DNA of 6,624 nucleotides from an uncultured Clostridia bacterium (GCA_946404295.1 CAMJDE010000107.1:1-6624); one strand, 5' to 3'. Counted from the stretch's first letter, positions 1-5,448 are shown. Translations and numbers: made by a program. Notes: generated by a model not told the origin, from the letters alone.

Positions 1-249
1 GAGAATCGCGGACAGGGTCGTGACGGCGAGGATCAGGGGCATATCGTTCGAGAGCCCCACGACCGCGGCGATCGCCATCGCGCCGAACGCGACGTGGGAC
101 AGTCCGTCGCCGATAAATGAAAAGCGTTTGAGGACCAGGGTCACGCCGAGAAGAGACGAGCAGAGTGCGATCAGGACGCCGACGATCAGGGCGTATCTGA
201 CGAAAGGAAACTGAAGATAAAGAGACAGTTTGTCAAATACTCGGGTCAT
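1..249 (-). CDS. znuB: Zinc/manganese-type ABC transporter permease, ZnuB family (N-terminal 83 residues, cut by window edge)
   Basis: This is the membrane channel subunit of a metal ABC importer; it carries the ion released by the binding lipoprotein across the membrane. I translated it from the ATG at 249-247, and the frame stays open to base 1, giving 83 residues of a family usually about 260-290 long. Residues 18-40 form a hydrophobic helix, followed by the family hallmark FSFIGDGLSHVAFG at 43-56 (serine and histidine in a GDGLSH motif) and further hydrophobic stretches at 57-66 and 71-83. The start lies only 2 bases after the TGA of the ATPase gene, and its purine-rich GGAGAGGGGG ribosome site lies inside the end of that gene, so the two are probably translationally coupled. 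The family match is by eye. Zinc is inferred from the neighbouring genes; the permease family also includes manganese and iron transporters. Confidence 0.93.
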   Translation of the reverse strand, partial: MTRVFDKLSLYLQFPFVRYALIVGVLIALCSSLLGVTLVLKRFSFIGDGLSHVAFGAMAIAAVVGLSNDMPLILAVTTLSAIL

Positions 250-251
250 AC

Positions 252-950
252 TCACACCCCCTCTCCAAAGAAGCCCGACGCGCCGTTTTGCCGGTATTCC
301 TCCGTCGAACCGAAGAATACGTTTTCCGAAAGGTGCAGGATTCGTTTCGCGTATTTCATGGCGGCGGCGATATCGTGCGAGATCATGACGACCGTGATTC
401 CATCCTCACGGTTCAGTCGGGCGATCAGTTCGTACATTTCTTTCGTGACGACGGGATCGAGACCCGTGACCGGTTCGTCGAGAACGAGCATTCGTTTGGT
501 CGCGCAGAGCGCGCGTGCGAGCAGTACCCGCTGCTGCTGTCCTCCGGACAGTTCGCGGTAACAGCGATCCGCCAGTTCCTCCAGTTCCATCTTCTTCATA
601 TTCTCGAGCGCGATCGCCTTCTCGGCTTTTCCGTAGAAAGGACGCGCGCCCATCCGGTTCTGACAACCGGACAGGACGATCTCCCGCACCGAGGCGGGAA
701 AATCCTTCTGCACCTCGGTCTGTTGAGGGAGATATCCGATCTCGTTGCGTTTCAGTCCGTCTCCGAACGCGATCTCTCCCGACAGGGGAGACAGCAGTCC
801 GAGGATCGTCTTCATCAGCGTACTTTTCCCGGATCCGTTTTCGCCGACGACGCAAAGATAATCCCCCGGTTCAACCGTGAAATTGAGTCCGTGTACGATC
901 TCGCGCCCGTCGTATCCGAGCGACAGGTCCCGACAGGTAAGCAATGCCAT
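252..950 (-). CDS. znuC: Zinc ABC transporter ATP-binding protein, ZnuC family
   Basis: The 232-residue cytoplasmic ATPase powers metal import through the permease encoded just downstream. All nucleotide-binding motifs are present: Walker A GENGSGKST at 36-44, Q-loop glutamine near 76 in YLPQQ, signature LSGGQQQR at 134-141, Walker B MLVLDEP at 154-160, D-loop GLDP at 163-166 and the switch histidine in SHD at 192. The opening (CRDLSLGYDG) and the GYLPQQ motif are typical of the metal-chelate ABC group that includes ZnuC, AdcC and MntB. The length is normal for the family. The start is supported by GGGAGG at 959-964, eight bases before the ATG. It follows the lipoprotein gene by 25 bases and nearly touches the permease gene, so it sits in one operon. 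Nothing looks degraded. The zinc assignment comes from context. Confidence 0.95.
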   Translation of the reverse strand: MALLTCRDLSLGYDGREIVHGLNFTVEPGDYLCVVGENGSGKSTLMKTILGLLSPLSGEIAFGDGLKRNEIGYLPQQTEVQKDFPASVREIVLSGCQNRMGARPFYGKAEKAIALENMKKMELEELADRCYRELSGGQQQRVLLARALCATKRMLVLDEPVTGLDPVVTKEMYELIARLNREDGITVVMISHDIAAAMKYAKRILHLSENVFFGSTEEYRQNGASGFFGEGV

Positions 951-975
951 TTTTCAATCCTCCCGATGCCGAGGT

Positions 976-1716
976 TTAATCAACGGGTTCAAGGGTTTGG
1001 ACGTTTAGACCCCCGTTTTGGACGGTCCCGGTCAGAACGACCGTGGTTCCGATCGCGGGAACGTTGCCCGAATAAGAAAAGCCGATTTCCCAGGACCCGT
1101 CGTAATAGGGATCCTGCAGGGTGTTCCGAGATTTGATCCGACCGTATCCGATAAAGGTTTTGCCCTCGAAAGCGTCCGAGAAACGACGGAAGTTCACGAT
1201 CTGGACCCGTTCAAGCGTATCGCTCATCACGTACATATTGATCTCATACGCGGCTCCGGTATAGACGGTTTCAGTCCGGACGGTCGCTTCCTCGATCCAG
1301 TAGTCGTCAAGCGCCGCCTCGTCGGAAACGAAGGTTCCTTCTACCGTAACGAGGGACCCGACCGGGGGGAGTTCCTCTCCGCTCTGCGGGTTGAACTCCC
1401 ATTGCCAGTCGCAGCATTTGGTCTGATCGTAATAACCCCAGACGTAATAACGGTCGATCCCGTTGTACGCGTCGTGTAGGACGGCTAACACGCCGTATTT
1501 CTTCAGCTTCTCTCCGTCGAGTTTTTTTGCGTAGCCGTTATAAAAAACGTTTTGGTAGAGAATATATTCGTCCTGACTGATCGTGTCGAGACGTTTGTCC
1601 GAGGTGCTTTGCGCCCCCCTTTCCCCGGAAGACGGGTTTCCGGCGTTGCATCCGCAGGAAAAAAGGATCAATGTCGCGAGAAGAAGGCTTTCAAAAATGA
1701 TACCGAATCTTTTCAT
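976..1716 (-). CDS. Exported lipoprotein with two OB-fold-like repeats, encoded inside the zinc operon
   Basis: This 246-residue protein has no textbook name that I recognise. Residues 1-20 are a signal peptide (KR, then a hydrophobic stretch) ending at Cys21 (LFSC) or Cys23, so it is probably lipid-anchored on the outer face of the membrane. After a Ser/Gly-rich linker there are two similar segments. The first, about 76-146, has CCDWQWEF at 101-108 and PPVGSLVTVEGTF at 117-129. The second, about 187-245, has SWEIGF at 208-213 and PAIGTTVVLTGTV at 220-232. The pattern W-E, then P-x-x-G-x-x-V-x-x-x-G-T in a beta-rich context suggests tandem OB-like barrels. The gene lies 48 bases after znuA and 25 before znuC, and AAGGAA precedes the ATG. 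I infer a role in extracellular zinc capture or handover to ZnuA; this is untested. The adjacent Cys101-Cys102 pair could bind metal or form a disulfide. Confidence 0.85.
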   Translation of the reverse strand: MKRFGIIFESLLLATLILFSCGCNAGNPSSGERGAQSTSDKRLDTISQDEYILYQNVFYNGYAKKLDGEKLKKYGVLAVLHDAYNGIDRYYVWGYYDQTKCCDWQWEFNPQSGEELPPVGSLVTVEGTFVSDEAALDDYWIEEATVRTETVYTGAAYEINMYVMSDTLERVQIVNFRRFSDAFEGKTFIGYGRIKSRNTLQDPYYDGSWEIGFSYSGNVPAIGTTVVLTGTVQNGGLNVQTLEPVD

Positions 1717-1764
1717 ACGTTTTTACTTCCTTTTTCTTTCGTTCCGGGGAATTCGGGGCTTCGG

Positions 1765-2787
1765 TCACTTCAGCGCCTCAATCAGTACGTCGAGATTGCT
1801 TTCCATGATGCAGATGTAGGTCGTTCCTTTTTTCACGTCTTTAGCCGTGACAGACTGCATCGAGTCGAGGGTTCTTACCGTCTGATCCTTCGATCTCGTC
1901 TGCTGTTTGATCGTCTCCGCGATCCTGCCGTCCGAACTCTCGATCTGCAGGATCGATTGCAAGCCGAGTTCGTCGACCTTACCCGCGAGAAATACGACCG
2001 TCTCAAAACTCGCCTCGCTCTCCGCGGAGCAACCGACGAAGGCGGCGTAATAGTCAAGACCGTAATCGTCGGTCAGATACCGGAAGGGGAAGCGATCTCC
2101 GAAGAGCAGCGTTTTGACGGGAGCTTGGGCTACCGCCGCCTCGTACCGGGCGTCCAGCGCGTTCAACGCGGCGACGTACGCAGCGGCGTTCGAAGCGTAC
2201 GAATCCGCGTTCTCCGGATCGAGCGACTTGATCTTGTCGGCGATCCGCTCGACGAGAACGGCGGCGTTTTTGAGGGAGAGCCAGACGTGTTCGTCGTACT
2301 CGGTTTCCTCTTCGTGATCGTGGTCGTGATCGTCTTCGTCGTGGTCGTGTTCTACCTCATGCTCGTGCTCGTGGTCGTGGTCGTGGTCGGCTTCCATTCC
2401 TTCCTTGATCTCCTCTTCCTTGACCCGGTCTCCGAGCGTTTCCATCAGGTTGATGACCAGCATATCGGGGTTGTGCGCCGTTTTCAGGACGTCTTCGACC
2501 CATTCGTCGGACTCTCCGCCGACGTAGATAAAGAGGTCGCACGTCGAGATCTTCACGATGTCGTCCGCCGTCGGCTGATAACTGTGCAGGTCTGCGCCGC
2601 TGTCCAGCAGCAGGGTGAGTTCAACGCGGTCGCCGTGATCCCCGACGATCGAACGGACCCAGTCGTATTCGGGAAAAACGGTCGTGACGATACTGATCTT
2701 TCCGTCGTGATCGCCCTTGACGGAGCAGGACGTCAGCGCGCCAGCGATCAATAGAATACAAAGTAAAAGAACAAGTATTTTTTTCAT
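1765..2787 (-). CDS. znuA: Zinc-binding lipoprotein of the ABC importer, ZnuA/AdcA cluster A-I family, with His-rich loop
   Basis: This 340-residue substrate-binding protein captures zinc outside the membrane and delivers it to ZnuBC. A signal peptide ends in the lipobox LTSC with Cys21 as the likely lipid anchor. The N-lobe begins near 31 (ISIVTTVFPEYDWV), with the first metal histidine at 68 in DLHSYQPT. A charged loop at about 134-160 holds ten histidines alternating with Asp/Glu, a hallmark of zinc-specific members. The second metal histidine is His167 in DEHVWL, followed by the long linking helix and the C-lobe. Where many members have a third histidine (FHDAY-like), this protein has FGDRFPF at 229-235, so Asp231 or another residue may take its place. 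AAGGAG at 2795-2800 lies seven bases before the ATG. It is the first transporter gene after the structured leader. Zinc specificity is inferred from the loop and the neighbouring zur gene. Confidence 0.94.
   Translation of the reverse strand: MKKILVLLLCILLIAGALTSCSVKGDHDGKISIVTTVFPEYDWVRSIVGDHGDRVELTLLLDSGADLHSYQPTADDIVKISTCDLFIYVGGESDEWVEDVLKTAHNPDMLVINLMETLGDRVKEEEIKEGMEADHDHDHEHEHEVEHDHDEDDHDHDHEEETEYDEHVWLSLKNAAVLVERIADKIKSLDPENADSYASNAAAYVAALNALDARYEAAVAQAPVKTLLFGDRFPFRYLTDDYGLDYYAAFVGCSAESEASFETVVFLAGKVDELGLQSILQIESSDGRIAETIKQQTRSKDQTVRTLDSMQSVTAKDVKKGTTYICIMESNLDVLIEALK
2314..2385 (-). repeat. Low-complexity His/Asp/Glu codon tract (His-rich loop of znuA)
   Basis: Codons 135-158 of znuA are almost entirely His alternating with Asp or Glu: ten histidines at 135, 137, 139, 141, 143, 147, 149, 154, 156 and 158. 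On the plus strand this reads as repeated GTG/GTC/ATC triplets. In ZnuA proteins such loops are thought to collect zinc or sense its availability. The tract could change length by slippage, but the sequence alone does not show that. Confidence 0.85.
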
Positions 2788-2830
2788 TATTATTCTCCTT
2801 ATCGGGTGTCGCTTTCAAATATATATAGAA

Positions 2831-2891
2831 AAAGCAAGGAGACGGCATACGCCGAAAGACTCCGCACGAATGCGGAGTATCCCCTTGCTTA
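2831..2891 (-). terminator. Branched stem-loop with T tract between the small membrane-protein gene and znuA (terminator or leader regulatory element)
   Basis: Read on the minus strand, AAGCAAGG (2890-2883) pairs with CCTTGCTT (2839-2832), and a T run follows directly. Enclosed by this stem are two smaller hairpins. One is a perfect 8-bp stem, ACTCCGCA/TGCGGAGT, closing a TTCG tetraloop (2878-2859). The other is CGGC/GCCG with a GTAT loop (2854-2843). The whole folds as a three-way junction. The T tract suggests an intrinsic terminator that ends, or partly reduces, transcription from zur into znuA. I see no clear separate promoter downstream, so read-through or regulated termination is plausible. 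Its fit to a known riboswitch class is not apparent by eye. Confidence 0.6.
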
Positions 2892-2898
2892 TTTCAAA

Positions 2899-3195
2899 TC
2901 AATTCAATAGTTTATCTTTCAGGGAAACGGGTGTAATCGCCCGCGCGGAATCAACGCGGGTATCAAAAAGCGAAAACGAGCGGGCAACCGACGCGAGGAG
3001 AAGGGCAAAGAGGATCAGCCCGATCGAAAAGGATCGCAGAGTATTGCGGCAGATCGCGACGAGCGCGCAAACGGGGCAGTCCTCTCCCGAGCAGTCGTGA
3101 CGCGTCTCGTGCAGAATAAAGTAGTACGATGCGAAAAGAACGAAGAAGATCAAAAGGATCAGAAGGGCCGATATGATCCGCCGTTTCGTCTTCAT
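2899..3195 (-). CDS. Small two-helix membrane protein with His/Cys-rich outside loop, zinc-locus associated
   Basis: This 98-residue protein has no function I know. It has a basic N-terminus (KTKRR), a first hydrophobic helix at about 8-28, a loop of about 28 residues, a second helix at about 57-74, and a charged tail ending KDKLLN. By the positive-inside rule both ends are cytoplasmic and the loop faces out. The loop carries His29, His33, Cys35, Cys40, Cys43 and Cys49 around HDCSGEDCPVC, a dense set of possible zinc ligands. From memory, clostridial small proteins with HDCTGEDCPIC-like motifs occur near zinc genes, but I cannot check that here. The gene starts 34 bases after zur, with AAGGCGG before the ATG, so it is probably co-transcribed and zinc-regulated. 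Possible roles are zinc sensing, surface zinc binding or helping the importer; none is shown. Confidence 0.85.
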   Translation of the reverse strand: MKTKRRIISALLILLIFFVLFASYYFILHETRHDCSGEDCPVCALVAICRNTLRSFSIGLILFALLLASVARSFSLFDTRVDSARAITPVSLKDKLLN

Positions 3196-3229
3196 TTTCG
3201 CACCGCCTTTCTTTTTTTAAAAATGAAGT

Positions 3230-3622
3230 TCAGTTCTTTTTGCACCGGGCGCAGACGCCCGTCAGGACCGAATCGGACATGGTCACCTGAAAATCCGAAT
3301 CGCGCAGCACGCGCTCGACCAGGTTTTCGCTCGTCGGGCTCGGCAGGTGATAGACCGTACCGCAGACCGAACAGGTCAGATGAAGGTGGTTCTTACACTC
3401 GTCCGAACCGACGAATCGGTATCCGTTGGTCTGAGACGAGGAGAGCGGAGACCGTTTGACAAGCCCCGCTTTTTCAAGGGAAGCGAGGTTCCGATAGATC
3501 GCGCTCCGGCTGATCAAGTCGCGTCCGACGAGGTTGGCGAGCCGATCGACCGAGAGCGCCTCGTCCGCATGTGCCTTCAGGACGTCGAGCAGCCGCGTTC
3601 TTTGTTTTGTCAGGTAGCGCAT
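3230..3622 (-). CDS. zur: Fur-family metalloregulator, probably the zinc repressor Zur
   Basis: This 130-residue DNA-binding repressor has the usual Fur-family layout. The N-terminal winged helix includes the recognition region ISRSAIYRNLASLEKAGLV at 37-55, and the C-terminal metal/dimer domain begins near 76. Residues 79-87 read HLHLTCSVC, giving the sensing-region histidines and the first structural CxxC (Cys84, Cys87). The second CxxC is Cys124-Cys127, close to the end. AAGGAG at 3630-3635 precedes the ATG at a good distance. Fur, PerR and Zur are hard to separate by sequence alone; zinc is inferred because the next genes on the same strand encode a ZnuABC importer. With zinc bound, Zur normally represses uptake genes. 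The inverted repeat at its own promoter points to autoregulation. It is shorter than many Fur proteins but all zinc-site cysteines are present. Confidence 0.92.
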   Translation of the reverse strand: MRYLTKQRTRLLDVLKAHADEALSVDRLANLVGRDLISRSAIYRNLASLEKAGLVKRSPLSSSQTNGYRFVGSDECKNHLHLTCSVCGTVYHLPSPTSENLVERVLRDSDFQVTMSDSVLTGVCARCKKN

Positions 3623-3637
3623 CTGTTGTCTCCTTCA

Positions 3638-3658
3638 ATTTGCGACCGATTCGCAAAT
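3638..3658. promoter_or_regulatory. Inverted repeat at the zur start site, candidate Zur operator
   Basis: ATTTGCGA at 3638-3645 and TCGCAAAT at 3651-3658 are perfect inverted copies separated by five bases. The repeat lies directly downstream of the -10 box of the zur promoter and covers the expected start of transcription near 3655, an ideal place for a repressor. The 21-bp size suits Fur-family dimers, although the inner bases do not match the 7-1-7 form recalled for Bacillus Zur or PerR boxes. I see no second copy in the window. Confidence 0.65.
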
Positions 3659-3661
3659 ATG

Positions 3662-3690
3662 ATTATAACGCAAGAGCTTCGGTTTGTCAA
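3662..3690 (-). promoter_or_regulatory. Consensus sigma-A promoter for the zur/zinc-uptake operon
   Basis: On the minus strand, TTGACA (3690-3685) and TATAAT (3667-3662) are both perfect consensus hexamers with a 17-bp spacer. The predicted start is near 3655, giving a leader of about 33 bases before the zur ATG. An AT-rich palindrome, AATAATTATT at 3702-3711, lies just upstream, where an UP element would act. Such a strong promoter fits one held down by a repressor. Confidence 0.88.
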
Positions 3691-3735
3691 CGGTTTGCAG
3701 AAATAATTATTGTTCGAGTATTTCTCTGTTAACTC

Positions 3736-3764
3736 TTGTAAAAAAAGCGAAAATGTTGTATAAT
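3736..3764 (+). promoter_or_regulatory. Sigma-A promoter for the HD-GYP gene
   Basis: TTGTAA at 3736-3741 and a perfect TATAAT at 3759-3764 are separated by 17 bp. Transcription should start near 3771, leaving a leader of about 35 bases. The leader can form a small hairpin (TCCCC at 3777-3781 with GGGGA at 3791-3795) touching the AAGGAG ribosome site at 3795-3800, which is five bases before the ATG. The promoter diverges from the zur promoter, with about 45 bp between the two -35 boxes. Confidence 0.8.
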
Positions 3765-3805
3765 GTATTGGAAAAATCCCCAAAAACCGCGGGGAAGGAG
3801 AAACG

Positions 3806-5125
3806 ATGAGTTTTATCAGTTCGATCCAACTTGACGTCATGCTCATTTTGAGTGGTGCTTGCGCGATTCTTGCAGTTATGACGCTGCTTGCTCGATCGCT
3901 TCCCACAAGACCGAGAGTCATTCTGACGTCAATGGAGACGACGGCTGCTTTGCTTTTGCTGTTCGACCGTTTCGCTTATTTGTACGACGGACAGCAATCG
4001 TCTGTTGCGTTCTATATGGTACGCATCTCGAACGGTTTGCTCTATTTCTTCCAACTGTTTCTCCCGTTCCTTGTGACGAGATGCCTTTCCGACACGCTGA
4101 AAAACGAGGCGAAGGTCCGTCAAAAGCCGAAACTTCTCTACGTCTGCGACGCGTTCTTTGCCGTCGGCTGTATCCTGCTCCTGATCGCTCCTTTCTTCGA
4201 TCTTTATTATACGATCGACGCGGAGAACCGGTATCATCGCGCCTCTCCCCACGTCCTCTGCTATCTCTTCCCGTTCCTGATCGTCCTTTTGCAGGAGACC
4301 GTTCTGATCCTCTATCGCCGTCGCCTGAAACCCCATTACGCGAAGACGATGATCGTCAGCATCGCCCTTCCGACCGTCGCGGCGATCGCGCAGATCTTCT
4401 GTTACGGTCTGTCACTCACGAATATGACGTCGGCTGTCATCATCATCGTGTTCTATACCTTTTCTCTCCGGTTTACGAGTCAACTCGCCGAACAAGCCAG
4501 GAGCCGCGAACTGGATTTTTACAAAGAGGCGCAAAAGAAAGAATCCCAGATGTTCGAGGAGACGACCGAGGCGCTCGCCAACGCCGTCGACGCGAAGGAC
4601 AAGTATACCAGCGGACATTCGATCCGCGTCGCCTATTATTCGCGCCTGATCGCAAGGGAAGCCCGCCTTCCCGATAAGATCTGCGAGCAGGTCTACTTCG
4701 CCGCGCTTCTTCACGACGTCGGAAAGATCGGTGTATCGCTCGAGATCATCAATAAGGTCGGAAAACTGACCAACGAGGAATACGAGCAGATGAAACAGCA
4801 TCCCGTCCTGGGTGAGGAGATCTTAAAAAGCATCCACCAGGCGCCCTACCTTGCGGTCGGTGCGCGTTCGCACCACGAACGCTACGACGGGCACGGCTAT
4901 CCGGACGGACTTGAAGGGGAAGATATCCCATTGATCGCACGGATCATCGCCGTCGCCGACGCCTACGACGCGATGACCTCTTACCGAAGCTACCGTTCGC
5001 CCCTCTCCAAACAGACGGTAAAAGACGAACTCCGCCGCGGCATCGGAACGCAGTTCGATCCCACATTCGCGCGCATTATGCTGCGGATCATGGACGACGG
5101 GTACGACAGTACAAGAACCGCGTAA
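3806..5125 (+). CDS. Seven-helix membrane sensor with HD-GYP domain, probable cyclic-di-GMP phosphodiesterase
   Basis: This 439-residue protein probably breaks down cyclic-di-GMP in response to a membrane or extracellular signal. About seven hydrophobic helices are visible (roughly 9-29, 40-60, 73-91, 113-131, 150-169, 182-201, 205-224), then a charged linking helix at 225-255. The HD-GYP domain at about 256-430 is complete: DKYTSGHS with His271, the HD pair His303-Asp304 in LLHDVGKIG, His332-Pro, HHERYDGHGYPDGL at 356-369 with the GYP triad at 364-366, and VADAYDAMTS with Asp385. These are the residues that bind the metal centre. The glutamate found four residues before the first histidine in three-metal members is Tyr267 here, which suggests a two-metal site. 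The membrane domain resembles 7TM sensors seen in clostridial signalling proteins; its ligand is unknown. The gene stands alone, divergent from zur and followed by a terminator. Confidence 0.92.
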   Translation: MSFISSIQLDVMLILSGACAILAVMTLLARSLPTRPRVILTSMETTAALLLLFDRFAYLYDGQQSSVAFYMVRISNGLLYFFQLFLPFLVTRCLSDTLKNEAKVRQKPKLLYVCDAFFAVGCILLLIAPFFDLYYTIDAENRYHRASPHVLCYLFPFLIVLLQETVLILYRRRLKPHYAKTMIVSIALPTVAAIAQIFCYGLSLTNMTSAVIIIVFYTFSLRFTSQLAEQARSRELDFYKEAQKKESQMFEETTEALANAVDAKDKYTSGHSIRVAYYSRLIAREARLPDKICEQVYFAALLHDVGKIGVSLEIINKVGKLTNEEYEQMKQHPVLGEEILKSIHQAPYLAVGARSHHERYDGHGYPDGLEGEDIPLIARIIAVADAYDAMTSYRSYRSPLSKQTVKDELRRGIGTQFDPTFARIMLRIMDDGYDSTRTA

Positions 5126-5132
5126 AAAAAGA

Positions 5133-5186
5133 AAACCCCAGAGGGACACCTGCGATAGAGCAGGCGTCCCTCGCGGTTTGTTTTTG
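5133..5186. terminator. Strong hairpin terminator after the HD-GYP gene, likely bidirectional
   Basis: GAGGGAC (5141-5147) pairs with GTCCCTC (5166-5172). After one mismatch, CCTGC (5149-5153) pairs with GCAGG (5160-5164) around a six-base loop. The stem can be lengthened by AAACC (5133-5137) with GGTTT (5175-5179). A T-rich tail follows on the plus strand (GTTTTT). On the minus strand the other side gives TTTTCTTTTTTT, so it could also stop transcription arriving from the convergent AraC gene. Confidence 0.88.
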
Positions 5187-5266
5187 GGTTTGGTGCGAAT
5201 GGATCGTAATGAAATCTAAAACCAATTGGGAGGTCACTACAAATAAAGAAGTATTGCAGTTTTCCG

Positions 5267-5344
5267 CTATGTTTTGCGGAATATCCTTGAAAAACGAGCT
5301 ACCGCAAACAGATACTCTATGTAGTTTGTGATTTTGTTTTCCAT
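5267..5344 (-). pseudogene. Possible remnant of a membrane-protein prefix-domain gene (25 codons)
   Basis: From the ATG at 5344 the minus strand reads MENKITNYIEYLF and then 12 further residues (AVARFSRIFRKT) before a TAG. The first 13 residues look, from memory, like the start of clostridial proteins with a short N-terminal helical prefix domain (DUF1700/permease-prefix type), which continue with an AP-x-T-x-K-x-x-E-L-K-E helix. That continuation is missing, so this may be a decayed or deleted gene. The ribosome site is poor. The similarity is short and may be chance. Confidence 0.25.
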
Positions 5345-5399
5345 AAAGGATACTTCTGTTTTGAAAGCTTTCACCTATAAGTCGCGGATTTTGGATCTG

Positions 5400-5448
5400 A
5401 TTCGGCGTTTTTTATTTTTTTGCCGCCGAATTGCTCCGGCGGCAAAAA
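5400..5448. other. Two overlapping, mutually exclusive hairpins just after the AraC gene
   Basis: TTTTTGCCGCCG (5417-5428) pairs perfectly with CGGCGGCAAAAA (5437-5448) around an eight-base loop. Alternatively ATTCGGCG (5400-5407) pairs with CGCCGAAT (5424-5431), using some of the same bases and putting a T/A-rich tract in the loop. It lies 8 bases past the AraC stop and so looks like a terminator, but on each strand the T tract is on the 5' side of the main stem and an A tract follows, the opposite of an ordinary intrinsic terminator. Confidence 0.55.

Noticed and set aside
288..1136. A 282-codon plus-strand frame opposite znuC
   Set aside because: It covers a complete, motif-bearing ATPase gene on the other strand, spans the znuC/lipoprotein junction, and its translation is rich in Arg/Phe/Asp with no recognisable domain.
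2314..2385. Short triplet-rich repeats that could suggest a repeat array
   Set aside because: No regular spacers or repeats of CRISPR size; it is explained by alternating His and acidic codons in znuA.
1552..2754. A 400-codon open frame on the plus strand opposite znuA, with a long valine-rich stretch
   Set aside because: It is the antisense shadow of znuA and part of the lipoprotein gene; the valine run is the complement of the His/Asp codons. No ribosome site or family match.
2843..2854. TTCGGCGTAT shared between this hairpin (minus strand) and the hairpin near 6502-6523, as a possible dispersed repeat
   Set aside because: Only about ten bases match and the surrounding structures differ; not enough to call a repeat family from this window.
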